NCBI RefSeq assembly: GCF_003202155.1
Contig: NZ_QFLI01000004.1
Coordinates: forward strand, 62,001-126,000
From: Marinifilum breve
GTDB lineage: Bacteria; Bacteroidota; Bacteroidia; Bacteroidales; Marinifilaceae
Reading direction: 5' to 3'
DNA length: 64,000 nucleotides
The notes below the pieces were generated by a model that searched no databases, was not told the origin of the DNA, and saw only the letters and a list, made by a program, of their open reading frames with translations. Made by a program: the position numbers and the translations under genes. Of the stretch, positions 44,745-53,931 are shown piece after piece (the first letter of the stretch is position 1; each line of letters begins with the position of its first letter).

Positions 44745-45255
44745 AGAATATTGGTAGGTTAATTGCCAATCTTCGAATTTGAAAAGCAAGAGCAAGACAT
44801 TTTTCAACAGATCGATAATTCTCCATTGGTTGTAGAATTACTGCCTCTACATTCTGTTTTTTATTATTGAAGTACCACGATCGATGGTGCCCATCGTGGA
44901 CAATGTAACGTATTCTCTTTTCCTGATACAAATCCCAAACAATTATTGGAGGAAACTCCTCTCCTTGCTCAGCAATATAATCATGAGCCGCATCAACCAT
45001 GTGCAGTTTTTCTTGTTCTAAACGAACCTGACTTGCCCACAATACTTTTGGATTCATAATTTTAGGTGGTAAAATCTTAATGTGTTCAGGATTCAATTGA
45101 AATTGAAAACTTGCCAACTTGCACAAATTTGCTGTTGTATTTCCTTTTACCCAATGCGTTCTCCCCAGAAAGGCATTGTAACCTCTCTCCCTTTCTACCG
45201 GATTAGTAGAAAGCAACAATTTGGTTATCTCGAACGGGGATTTGATCTGCATCAT
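44743..45255 (-). CDS. ParB/Srx-fold protein
   Basis: 170 residues from an ATG at 45255 (AAGG just upstream). An in-frame ATG at 45285 is possible. Near residue 120 it has IRYIVHDGHHRSWY, the DGHHR motif of ParB/sulfiredoxin-fold proteins, which bind or hydrolyse ATP/CTP and include free serine kinases. It is not ParB itself (no HTH or centromere-binding part). The function is unknown. A short 23-bp repeat array lies upstream. Confidence 0.7.
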   Translation of the reverse strand: MMQIKSPFEITKLLLSTNPVERERGYNAFLGRTHWVKGNTTANLCKLASFQFQLNPEHIKILPPKIMNPKVLWASQVRLEQEKLHMVDAAHDYIAEQGEEFPPIIVWDLYQEKRIRYIVHDGHHRSWYFNNKKQNVEAVILQPMENYRSVEKCLALAFQIRRLAINLPIF

Positions 45256-45302
45256 ATGCCTTAAGTTACAAATATCTGCAGACAATAGAATACTGTAGTG
45301 CG

Positions 45303-45395
45303 AGGTATTATAATACCTTAGACTCTATTAGCCTAATAATGGAGTGTACATTAGCTTAAGAATAGACACCCTATTAGCATAAGGATGTAGAGTCT
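45303..45395. repeat. 16-bp palindrome plus three 23-bp direct repeats
   Basis: A perfect 16-bp palindrome (AGGTATTA / TAATACCT) at 45303-45318 is followed by ATTAGCNTAA at 45327, 45350 and 45373, an exact 23-bp period. Units match ATTAGCNTAANNATNNAGNNNCT. It lies between the ParB-like gene start and the histidine kinase stop. Iteron-like or operator-like. Confidence 0.65.
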
Positions 45396-45427
45396 ATTCT
45401 TCCACTGTTCTCATTAAGCAAGTTCAA

Positions 45428-46777
45428 TCAAAACTGCAGTGTAAATTCAGTAAGGCGATTGGGTTTAGAACGAACAGCAATGGTTCCACTATGAAGCCTC
45501 ATAATCTGTCTCGACAAGTTTAATCCAATACCTGAACCTTTTTCCTTGGTGGTAAAGAATGGCGTGAAAACATTGTCAATTACATCATCAGGAATTCCGG
45601 CCCCGTTATCTCGGATAATGATGAAATTAACAGGATTCGCTTCTCCCGTGGAAATGGACAAGGTCTTATTCTCCGTTTCTTTCATTGCATCAATCGAATT
45701 TCTAACCAAATTAATCAACACCTGGGTAATCAATTTCTCATCGGCAATTAATTCCTGATCCTTACTCGGAAGATGATATGTAAATTCTATCTGCTCAGCT
45801 TTCAACTCTTCTTTAAACAGGGTTTCAATTTGCATGAAAAGTTTCTCCATCGGAATCAACTCAAAATTTGGTTTAGGCAAATGAGTTAAATTTTTGTATT
45901 CATCAACAAAAGCTAAAAGTCCCTTACTTCGTTTTCGAATCGTGCTTAAGCCCATTATGGTATTTGAAATTGTTCCCTCATCAATCCAATCATCTTTTGA
46001 TTTCTCCTCATGGTTCTGATACAACTCAATCAAACTACCGGATAACATAGAAATTGGACTAACCGAATTGGTAATTTCATGTGCAAAAACACGAATCAAC
46101 TTGTGCATGGCATCCATTTCGCCCTTGTCAACTGCATTTTTGATATCCTGGAAAGCAACTACTTTTAATTGTTCATCTTCCAGCCTAAAACTTGTAGCTT
46201 TAACTGCTAACTTTAAAATCCTGTTTTTAACCAGGTAATTCCTCAATTTTTGCTTGCCCGATTTTGTTCTTTTCAAAAAATCTGGAAACTCTTGATCGAT
46301 ACATTCCAAATCGGATATATTCGAAAAATCCTCAACCAAAAACAACTCCTTAAATGATGAATTGCATAACTTCACATTCCCTTCTGTATCAAAAGCAAGA
46401 AGCCCGATACCAACCAGTTCCAGAGTATGTTGAAAAAAGATAAAATCCTTTTCCTTCTCTATTTTAACTTTACCAAAGGCATTAATGATGTGATTAAAAC
46501 TTTGATGCAAATTCTTAAAGGCCTTGTCTTTTTTTTGCTCATTAAAAACCAAAGTTGAATCCTGATATTGAAAAGCATCAAAAAAACGAGACAAATCCCT
46601 GTTGGTTTTATTCACATAGTGCAATAAATAAACAATTTGTAACACCCAAAGTACAGCTAAACTGTAGGTGGTAACCACCATATATTCTCTCGCATGAACA
46701 AACAGAAACAGCACTGGCGTAAGCGATATTAAAATCACCTGCACTATTATTCCGATGTAAAATCGTCTATAAATCAT
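45428..46777 (-). CDS. sensor histidine kinase (NtrB-like)
   Basis: 449 residues. Two N-terminal membrane helices (~7-27, ~33-53) enclose a short loop. A PAS-like region (~115-210) follows, then the H box VFAHEITNSVSPISM with His233, and the HATPase: N box VLINLVRNSIDAM, G1 IRDNGAGIP, F FTPFFTTKEKGSGIGL. The long non-membrane input suggests cytoplasmic or membrane-linked sensing. Its start overlaps the stop of the sigma-54 regulator gene by 11 bp. It should phosphorylate that partner. The signal is unknown. Confidence 0.93.
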   Translation of the reverse strand: MIYRRFYIGIIVQVILISLTPVLFLFVHAREYMVVTTYSLAVLWVLQIVYLLHYVNKTNRDLSRFFDAFQYQDSTLVFNEQKKDKAFKNLHQSFNHIINAFGKVKIEKEKDFIFFQHTLELVGIGLLAFDTEGNVKLCNSSFKELFLVEDFSNISDLECIDQEFPDFLKRTKSGKQKLRNYLVKNRILKLAVKATSFRLEDEQLKVVAFQDIKNAVDKGEMDAMHKLIRVFAHEITNSVSPISMLSGSLIELYQNHEEKSKDDWIDEGTISNTIMGLSTIRKRSKGLLAFVDEYKNLTHLPKPNFELIPMEKLFMQIETLFKEELKAEQIEFTYHLPSKDQELIADEKLITQVLINLVRNSIDAMKETENKTLSISTGEANPVNFIIIRDNGAGIPDDVIDNVFTPFFTTKEKGSGIGLNLSRQIMRLHSGTIAVRSKPNRLTEFTLQF

Positions 46778-48137
46778 ACTTTTTGATTTTGTCGTATAAG
46801 GTTGAACGATTAATTCCTAACTCTTTTGCTGCCATACTCATATTTCCTCCTGTAAACTGAATGGCTTTTTTAATCAACACCCGTTCATTTTCTATTAGGT
46901 TAAAACTATCAGGCATCACTTCAGTCTTTTTAAGCGATTCCCCAATGATAATGTCCTCTGCATTTAGTTTTGTCGAATCATTTAAGATTACAGTTTTCTC
47001 GATAATATGTTGCAACTCTCTAATATTACCTGGCCATGCATGTTTCTCCAGCTTTGTCAGTGCTGATTTATTCATCTGCATGCTTTCCTTAGCATATTGC
47101 TTTGTAAATTTTTCAAGGTAAAATTGCGACAACTCTGCTATATCTTCTGATCGTTCTTTTAATGATGGCAATTCTAACGATATGGTATTTATACGATACA
47201 GCAAGTCCTCTCTAAACAATCCATCAGCAACCATTTTATGCAAGTTGCAATTGGTTGCAGCAACAATTCTAACATCAATTTGTACTGGAGTACTACCACC
47301 TACCGGAGTCACCTCCTTTCGTTGGATGGCAGTCAACAATTTCATCTGCAAGTGTAAGGGAACATTTCCAATTTCATCTAAAAACAAAGTCCCTCCTGAT
47401 GCCAATTCAAACCTTCCCATTCGGTCTTCTTTGGCATCGGTAAAAGCACCCTTCTTGTGTCCAAACAATTCACTTTCGAACAATGATTCTGAAATTGCCC
47501 CCAAATCAACATGAACAAATATTTGATCACTCCTGGTCGAACGCAAGTGAACTTCGCGTGCAACTACCTCCTTCCCTGTTCCATTTTCTCCAGTTATGAG
47601 CACATTGGCATCGGTAGCAGCAACTTTATCTACTGTATGAAAAACCTCCTGCATTCTTGGCGATTTTCCAATAACGAAACTTTTATTTTTGTTGATTTCC
47701 TGGTTTAACCTTTTCTGCTTCGATTTCAAACTCTTTATTTCCATTTTAGAACAACGAAGCTTATAGGCAGCCAAAAGTGTTGATAGAATATGTTTCTCAT
47801 CCCAGGACTTTTGCACAAAATCAACAGCCCCCTCTTTCATAGCTCTCACTGCCAATTCTATATCTCCATATGCCGTAATAAATACAACGCAGGCATTTTT
47901 ATCAAAATCCAGTATTTGTTTTAACCAATAAAGACCTTCATTTCCAGAATTGATCCCTGCTTTAAAATTCATATCCAGCAGGATAACATCATATTCTTTC
48001 TCTCTTAGTTTTGATACAAGAAGATTAGGATTCTTTATGGTATCAATCGATTCAAAATGTGATTTTAAAAATAGTTGAAAAGCAAACAATAACTCTTCAT
48101 TATCATCTACAATCAGTAGTCGTCCTTTTTGTGGCAT
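46767..48137 (-). CDS. sigma-54-dependent response regulator (NtrC-like)
   Basis: 456 residues: receiver (~1-125, phosphoacceptor Asp55 in VILLDMNF), AAA+ domain with Walker A TGENGTGKE and the sigma-54-contacting GAFTDA loop (FGHKKGAFTDAKED), then a Fis-type HTH (GGNMSMAAKELGINRSTLYDKIKK). It activates sigma-54 promoters when phosphorylated. It is the upstream partner of the overlapping kinase. Divergently across 180 bp starts an ABC transporter operon with a matching UAS and a sigma-54 promoter, so this is its likely target. Confidence 0.95.
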   Translation of the reverse strand: MPQKGRLLIVDDNEELLFAFQLFLKSHFESIDTIKNPNLLVSKLREKEYDVILLDMNFKAGINSGNEGLYWLKQILDFDKNACVVFITAYGDIELAVRAMKEGAVDFVQKSWDEKHILSTLLAAYKLRCSKMEIKSLKSKQKRLNQEINKNKSFVIGKSPRMQEVFHTVDKVAATDANVLITGENGTGKEVVAREVHLRSTRSDQIFVHVDLGAISESLFESELFGHKKGAFTDAKEDRMGRFELASGGTLFLDEIGNVPLHLQMKLLTAIQRKEVTPVGGSTPVQIDVRIVAATNCNLHKMVADGLFREDLLYRINTISLELPSLKERSEDIAELSQFYLEKFTKQYAKESMQMNKSALTKLEKHAWPGNIRELQHIIEKTVILNDSTKLNAEDIIIGESLKKTEVMPDSFNLIENERVLIKKAIQFTGGNMSMAAKELGINRSTLYDKIKKYDL

Positions 48138-48179
48138 AAAAAGATGTTTCGATTAGTTTCATTCTCAAAGTTAACAGAT

Positions 48180-48219
48180 TGTTGTAATTCACAACATGAG
48201 GTGTTGGAAATTCCAACAC
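48180..48219 (+). promoter_or_regulatory. tandem UAS dyads for the NtrC-like regulator
   Basis: Two copies of TGTTG-N7-CAACA at 48180-48196 and 48202-48218, centres 22 bp apart (two helical turns). The second extends to a 19-bp dyad GTGTTGGAA-A-TTCCAACAC (48201-48219). This fits enhancer sites for oligomers of a Fis-type bEBP. They lie within 85 bp of the regulator gene start, so autoregulation is also possible. Confidence 0.8.
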
Positions 48220-48269
48220 AAAATATTTCAGTAAAAAACTAACTCATTGATTTTCTGATGCAATTTTAT

Positions 48270-48287
48270 TTGGCACGCCAATTGGCA
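48270..48287 (+). promoter_or_regulatory. sigma-54-type promoter of the ABC operon
   Basis: TTGGCACG at 48270-48277, 4 bp, then TTGGCA at 48282-48287. The -24 element matches TTGGCACG exactly; the -12 element is TTGG rather than TTGC. It lies 31 bp before the ATP-binding gene and about 60 bp after the UAS dyads. Confidence 0.75.
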
Positions 48288-48317
48288 TTAGAAAAGCAAA
48301 CCTATAAATTGAAAATA

Positions 48318-49028
48318 ATGATAATTACAAAAGATCTTTGCAAAGTTTTTAGAACAGAAGAAGTAGAAACCTCGGCATTACATGATGTAAATCTTCATAT
48401 TCAGAGAGGAGAATTTGCAGCCATTATGGGACCTTCGGGGTGTGGTAAGTCAACCCTTTTAAATATTATCGGATTATTAGATAATCCCAGCAATGGAAGC
48501 TACATTTTTAACAATACTGATGTTACTAAAAAATCAGAGAAGCAAAGAACTCATTTTAGAAAAGGAAATATTGGTTTCATTTTCCAGAGTTTCAACCTGA
48601 TTGATGAATTGACAGTTTTTGAAAATGTTGAGCTTCCTCTGATCTATATGGGATTGACTGCATCAAAAAGAAAAGCCAAAGTGAACGAAGTTCTTGATAG
48701 AATGAATATTTCGCACAGAGCAAAACATTATCCCCAACAATTATCAGGCGGACAGCAACAACGTGTTGCCATTGCAAGAGCTGTAGTAACCGATCCAAAT
48801 TTAATATTGGCAGATGAGCCTACAGGGAATCTTGATTCAAGCAATGGTACTGAGGTTATGGAATTACTAAAGGAACTAAATCACTCAGGAACCACCGTTG
48901 TAATGGTAACTCACTCGGTAAGAGATTCTGAATATGCTGATAGAGTCATTCACTTGTTTGACGGCAAAGTGGTATCTGAAAACAAACACAAACAGATTAA
49001 GAGAGAACCTATCAAAGAAGAATTATAA
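48318..49028 (+). CDS. ABC transporter ATP-binding protein (MacB/LolD type)
   Basis: 236 residues from the ATG at 48318. An upstream ATG at 48258 precedes the sigma-54 promoter and so is excluded. Walker [10 protein letters not shown] near residue 40, Q-loop [12 protein letters not shown], signature LSGGQQQR, Walker [15 protein letters not shown]-loop VMVTHS. It belongs to the LolD/MacB/FtsE class, whose partner permeases use mechanotransmission. It is the only ATPase of the operon and must serve the three permeases that follow. Confidence 0.94.
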   Translation: MIITKDLCKVFRTEEVETSALHDVNLHIQRGEFAAIMGPSGCGKSTLLNIIGLLDNPSNGSYIFNNTDVTKKSEKQRTHFRKGNIGFIFQSFNLIDELTVFENVELPLIYMGLTASKRKAKVNEVLDRMNISHRAKHYPQQLSGGQQQRVAIARAVVTDPNLILADEPTGNLDSSNGTEVMELLKELNHSGTTVVMVTHSVRDSEYADRVIHLFDGKVVSENKHKQIKREPIKEEL

Positions 49029-49060
49029 TTCTTACTTTTAATCCAAACAAACTTTACAAT

Positions 49061-51424
49061 ATGTTTTGGCATAACTTAAAACTTTCTTTTAGAGTATTTG
49101 CAAAAGATAAACTCAATTCAATAATCAATATTAGTGGTTTAGCAATTGGGATAGCAGCTGTTCTTTTATTATCAATATATGTGCAACACGAATTGAGTTA
49201 CGATCAGTTCCATACAAAGAAAGATCGAATTGTACGATTAATTACTCTATGTGAAGATGCTGGTAAACCATTGGTTCCGATCGTTAATTGTCTTCGTTTA
49301 ACCAAAGATAATTTCGCAGATAAAGTACCAGAGATTGAACAAATCACCCAATCACTTGGACCTGGTAATCAAAGTTTTTACATAGATAAAAATGAGTTCC
49401 AATTGCACAGTATGAGTATTGATTCAAACTTTCATAAAGTTTTTAGTATTCAAATACTTCACTCTGCTTCGCATGATAAACTATTCCGCGATCACCAATC
49501 AGTTGCCATTTCAAGGTCGACAGCTTTAAAATTATTCCAAAGCGAAAATGTAATTGGCAAAAGCATCATTAAATCAGGACAAGTTTTGAGTATTTCAAGT
49601 GTTGTAGAAGATATTCCTACCACTTCTCATTTCAATTTTGAAATTCTACTTCCTATACAGTTAGACGAAAACGATCAGTATCAAGGATTAGAGTATGACA
49701 CCTACATTCTCTTGCAGGAAAATTGTAACCAGGAACTAGCAAAGCAGAAAATAAATGAAATACATACCAAAATTTTGGATGTTGGCTTCGGATGGAGTGG
49801 CGAGGAAGTTGGATCATTAACTCAGAACCTTTTGGACATTCATTTGAATAAAACCAAAATTAAAGAAATTGGTGGGAAGAGTAGTATGGAACGCATATAC
49901 ATTCACCTTTTGCTTGCTACTTTAATATTAATCATAGCTGTTATCAATTTTACAAACATCTTAATTGTTCAATCTGAAAGTAAAATACACCAGGTAGGGA
50001 TTCAAAAAGCAGTTGGGGCAACTCATGTACACCTAATTAAAAGTTTCCTGGTTAAAACAGTTAGCTTAACAAGTATATCATTAGTGCTAGGTGTAATTAT
50101 AACTGAAATTAGCCTGCCACACTTTTCCAATTTAATGAATCGAGAATTATCCAGTAATTTCCTAAGCAATCCTCTCTTCTTAATCATTCTATTGACTTGT
50201 TTGCTTCTCATCAGTTTTATTACTGCCCTATATCCAAGCATCATGTTAAGCCGTTTTAAAGCAGCTTCTATCATGAAAGGAAATTACAATGGTAAAGGGA
50301 AAAACTCCCTATCGAAGGGATTAGTTATTTTTCAATTCGCAGTTGCTATTTGCCTGGTAACATCAGTAATAATAAGTCAGCAACAAATTCACTATATGAA
50401 AAATATTGATTTGGGTTTTAATCCTTCTCAGGTTATCTCAATTAGTAACTTGAGCCAGAGTCAGCGCAAACAATATCATGCCATAAAAGATCTATTGCTT
50501 CAAAATCCCAATATTATATCGGTAAGTGCTAGTGATCATTACACAGGGATGGAAGGTTATTTTAGCGGAGAAATATTAAAACTTGTAGGAAGTGAAAATG
50601 CAAAATACAAATCCATTGACGAATACAAGGTAATGCCCGATTATTTTGAAACTATGGGCTTTGAGTTTGTATATGGAAATGCATTCCCAAAACAAAATTT
50701 CGATAGTTTACGAAACATCATCATTAATGAAAAAGCTATAGAATTACTAGAAATAAAGGGTGATCCAATACAGCAAAAAGTATGGTTTGGAGAAGAACAA
50801 TATTCTATCATTGGAGTTGTTAAAGATTTTCACAACAATTCATTACGAAAGAAAATTACGCCAATGATGTTCAGCAAAGCATTCATGCGCAATTTTATAT
50901 TGGTAAAAATCAACGAAGAAAATCAACAACGAACTATCGAGGAAATTAAAAAAGTACTCGCACAAGTTGATCCAATTAGAACAAACAGAATTTCTTTTGC
51001 AGAAGATATCTGTAGAAATCAATATCGAGATGAAGAAAACTCTTTACAATTGAGCTATTATTCTTCAATCTTATCCATAATGTTAGCATTATTAGGATTG
51101 TATTCCTTAAGTCTTTTCATGACCAATAAAAGAACCAAAGAAATTGGTATTCGAAAAGTAAATGGAGCCAGTGTATTGCAAATTATATATCTGCTGTTTT
51201 CAAACTATTTTAAGTGGATAACAATTGCTTTTGTTTTGGCTACTCCAATTAGTTATGTAGTAATGCAAAAGTGGTTAAGTACTTTTGCCTATCACATTTC
51301 AATTGAAATATTACCATTCATAATCGCTGGCTTGGCTTGTTTGCTTTTTGCTCTGTTTACTGTAGGTTTTCAAGCCCTTAAAGCTTCTAGACAAAATCCA
51401 GTTGAATCTTTACGTTACGAATAA
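49061..51424 (+). CDS. FtsX-like/MacB-type ABC permease 1
   Basis: 787 residues. N-terminal MFWHNLKLSFRVFAKDKLNSIINISGLAIGIAAVLLL is the usual start of Bacteroidota MacB_PCD-FtsX proteins. First core: helix ~20-42, periplasmic domain ~43-270, three helices (~280-400). Second core: helix ~425, periplasmic part, three helices at the C-terminus ending in NPVESLRYE. It is probably antimicrobial-peptide efflux or an envelope-stress exporter, but family function is broad. It lies 32 bp after the ATPase gene. Confidence 0.88.
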   Translation: MFWHNLKLSFRVFAKDKLNSIINISGLAIGIAAVLLLSIYVQHELSYDQFHTKKDRIVRLITLCEDAGKPLVPIVNCLRLTKDNFADKVPEIEQITQSLGPGNQSFYIDKNEFQLHSMSIDSNFHKVFSIQILHSASHDKLFRDHQSVAISRSTALKLFQSENVIGKSIIKSGQVLSISSVVEDIPTTSHFNFEILLPIQLDENDQYQGLEYDTYILLQENCNQELAKQKINEIHTKILDVGFGWSGEEVGSLTQNLLDIHLNKTKIKEIGGKSSMERIYIHLLLATLILIIAVINFTNILIVQSESKIHQVGIQKAVGATHVHLIKSFLVKTVSLTSISLVLGVIITEISLPHFSNLMNRELSSNFLSNPLFLIILLTCLLLISFITALYPSIMLSRFKAASIMKGNYNGKGKNSLSKGLVIFQFAVAICLVTSVIISQQQIHYMKNIDLGFNPSQVISISNLSQSQRKQYHAIKDLLLQNPNIISVSASDHYTGMEGYFSGEILKLVGSENAKYKSIDEYKVMPDYFETMGFEFVYGNAFPKQNFDSLRNIIINEKAIELLEIKGDPIQQKVWFGEEQYSIIGVVKDFHNNSLRKKITPMMFSKAFMRNFILVKINEENQQRTIEEIKKVLAQVDPIRTNRISFAEDICRNQYRDEENSLQLSYYSSILSIMLALLGLYSLSLFMTNKRTKEIGIRKVNGASVLQIIYLLFSNYFKWITIAFVLATPISYVVMQKWLSTFAYHISIEILPFIIAGLACLLFALFTVGFQALKASRQNPVESLRYE

Positions 51425-51481
51425 TACTGCAAGTTCATTTAGCTTATAAGCTTAGATCCGTAAGTAAAAAACATTACACCT

Positions 51482-53881
51482 ATGATCTGGAATAATATAA
51501 AAATCGCCTTTAGAAATCTTTGGAGAGATAAAATCTTTTCTTTGATAAACATTAGTGGGCTAGCAATTGGTTTAGCCTGTTGCATCATTATTTTTCTATT
51601 CGTTAGCAACGAATTAAGTTATGACAAATATCACAAAGATTATCAACAAATATACCGCCTTGGCATAGAAGCAAAATTAGGTGATATGGAAATGAAAGGA
51701 CCTTTCACTTCTAACCCTATGGCTCCAACCCTACTAAGCGAATTCCCCGAAGTAGAAGAAGCTGTGAGAATAAACCGAAGTAGTTCCATCATTCAAAATG
51801 AAGACAAAATATTCTCAGAAAATAGAATATTTTGGGTCGATTCTACTTTTTTCAAGCTATTCAGTGCAAACTTTATTTCTGGTAATCCTGCTCAAGCTCT
51901 AAATGAGTCAAAACAAATGGTAATTACCAAAAGTATGGCTTTAAAGTTCTTTGGCAATATTGAAGCAATTGGAAAAAGCCTGAAAGTAAATCAAAATCAT
52001 GACTATACTATTTCTGCAGTAATTGAAGATTGCCCACCCAACACACATTTTCAGTTCGATTTTCTGATTCCCTATTTTGACTATCCTCAATCCAGAGATA
52101 ATTTTTGGTTAAACGATGGCAAATACACCTATGTAAAGCTTAAAAAGGGAACCAAACAAAGTGATTTTGATAAGAAATTAAATACGCTTGTAACCAATTA
52201 TGTGGCTCCTGCATTGAAATCAGCTTTAAACATCAATTATGAAGACATGGTAAAAGCGGGGAATTACTATCGCTTTTATTCTCGTCCTATGAGTGATATC
52301 CACCTGCACTCTCACTCAACATTCGAACTAGGCAATAATGGAGACATTCTAAATGTTACCTTGTTTACAATTATTGCCATTTTAATATTGGTGATTGCAT
52401 GTATAAATTTTACAAATTTGAGTACTGCCAGATCAAGCAAAAGAGCAAAAGAAATAGGTGTTAGAAAATCCTTGGGGTCATCAAAAACTCGGTTGATTTT
52501 TCAATTTTTATTTGAATCGATATTACTTAGTCTTATTGCTTTTACCATTGCTATGATTATTGTTGAATTCGTTCTTCCAATAACTTCAGTTTTAATTGGC
52601 AAAGAGTTATCATCAAACTACATAAACAATCCTCATTTATTTTTCATTTTTCTTGGAATTTCAATTGCAACCGGCTTATTATCCGGAACCTATGCAGCTT
52701 TCTTCCTTTCTTCTTTTAAACCAGTCAAAGTTCTAAAGGGAGAACTTTCGAAAGGAAAAAACAATTTATTGCTTAGAAAATCACTGGTCATTTTCCAATT
52801 CAGCATTTCCATATTTCTATTTATTGCCACTTTCACAGTTTACAAGCAAATGCAATTTATACAGGACAAAAAGTTGGGGTTCGAAAAGGAAAATGTATTG
52901 GTTCTTAAAAATGCAGATAAAATAAGCAATATCAAAAGCTTTAAAGAGAGGATTCAATCTTACCCAGGGATTATCAGTTCTACTTTTGCTTCCGCCATTC
53001 CGGGTGAATTTTTAAATGGTAATATCATTGGCAGGAAAGCTGATTTAGACCCCAACCAATACAGTTTTAGAAGAATTAGTGCGGATGAAGATTATCAAAA
53101 AACTCTACATTTAGAGTTAGTAGAAGGACGTTTTTTCAATGAAGTGATTGCATCCGATTCATCTAAAGTATTAATAAACGAAGCGGGAGTAAAAGAATTA
53201 GGCTTAACAAATCCTATTGAAGAAGTAATTGCTCGTGGTGTTACGCGTCCTTTAACAATTATTGGCGTAGTGAAAGATATTCATGGTGATACCTTTCGCA
53301 ATAAAATTCTTCCTTTGATTATACTACCTAAAGATTCCGAATATCAAACACGTTTGGCCATTCGATATCATGCCGGTAATAAAAACGCAATCCTTGGGAT
53401 CATCAAAAAAGAATGGAACAACTACACTACCAATATTCCATTCGAATATTATCATTTGAATAATCTTATTCACGATTTGCACAAGAAAGAATATGCTACT
53501 ATGCGAACATTTTCAGCTTTTGCATGCTTGTCCATATTAATTGCTATTCTTGGTCTACTGGGATTAAGCTCTTACACCACTGAACAAAGGATAAAAGAAA
53601 TTGGCATAAGAAAAACCTTAGGATCATCGGTTGAAGATATCATTAAAATGATGAACAAAGACTTTTTGCAATGGATACTTATCTCAATTTTGATCTCGTC
53701 TCCACTAGCCTACTTCTTTATGTCGAAATGGCTCGAAAACTTTGCCTATCGTGCAAATTTAGATATTTGGATTTTTATTGCCTCCGGCCTATTATCTATA
53801 TTAATAGCTATAACAACCATTTCCATTCAAACCTGGAAAGCAGCCAATCAAAATCCTGTTGAATCTTTGCGTTACGAATAA
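51482..53881 (+). CDS. FtsX-like/MacB-type ABC permease 2
   Basis: 799 residues, paralogous to its neighbours: N-terminus MIWNNIKIAFRNLWRDKIFSLINISGLAIGLA, two MacB_PCD/FtsX cores, C-terminal NPVESLRYE. The segment INFTNLSTARSSKRAKEIGVRKSLGSS after the first core is the coupling-helix type motif of the family. It starts 57 bp after permease 1. Divergence among the three paralogues shows an old tandem duplication rather than recent copying. Confidence 0.88.
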   Translation: MIWNNIKIAFRNLWRDKIFSLINISGLAIGLACCIIIFLFVSNELSYDKYHKDYQQIYRLGIEAKLGDMEMKGPFTSNPMAPTLLSEFPEVEEAVRINRSSSIIQNEDKIFSENRIFWVDSTFFKLFSANFISGNPAQALNESKQMVITKSMALKFFGNIEAIGKSLKVNQNHDYTISAVIEDCPPNTHFQFDFLIPYFDYPQSRDNFWLNDGKYTYVKLKKGTKQSDFDKKLNTLVTNYVAPALKSALNINYEDMVKAGNYYRFYSRPMSDIHLHSHSTFELGNNGDILNVTLFTIIAILILVIACINFTNLSTARSSKRAKEIGVRKSLGSSKTRLIFQFLFESILLSLIAFTIAMIIVEFVLPITSVLIGKELSSNYINNPHLFFIFLGISIATGLLSGTYAAFFLSSFKPVKVLKGELSKGKNNLLLRKSLVIFQFSISIFLFIATFTVYKQMQFIQDKKLGFEKENVLVLKNADKISNIKSFKERIQSYPGIISSTFASAIPGEFLNGNIIGRKADLDPNQYSFRRISADEDYQKTLHLELVEGRFFNEVIASDSSKVLINEAGVKELGLTNPIEEVIARGVTRPLTIIGVVKDIHGDTFRNKILPLIILPKDSEYQTRLAIRYHAGNKNAILGIIKKEWNNYTTNIPFEYYHLNNLIHDLHKKEYATMRTFSAFACLSILIAILGLLGLSSYTTEQRIKEIGIRKTLGSSVEDIIKMMNKDFLQWILISILISSPLAYFFMSKWLENFAYRANLDIWIFIASGLLSILIAITTISIQTWKAANQNPVESLRYE

Positions 53882-53931
53882 ACAATGTATTACAAAATTT
53901 CACTGATTACTAACCACCGACAACTTTAAAT

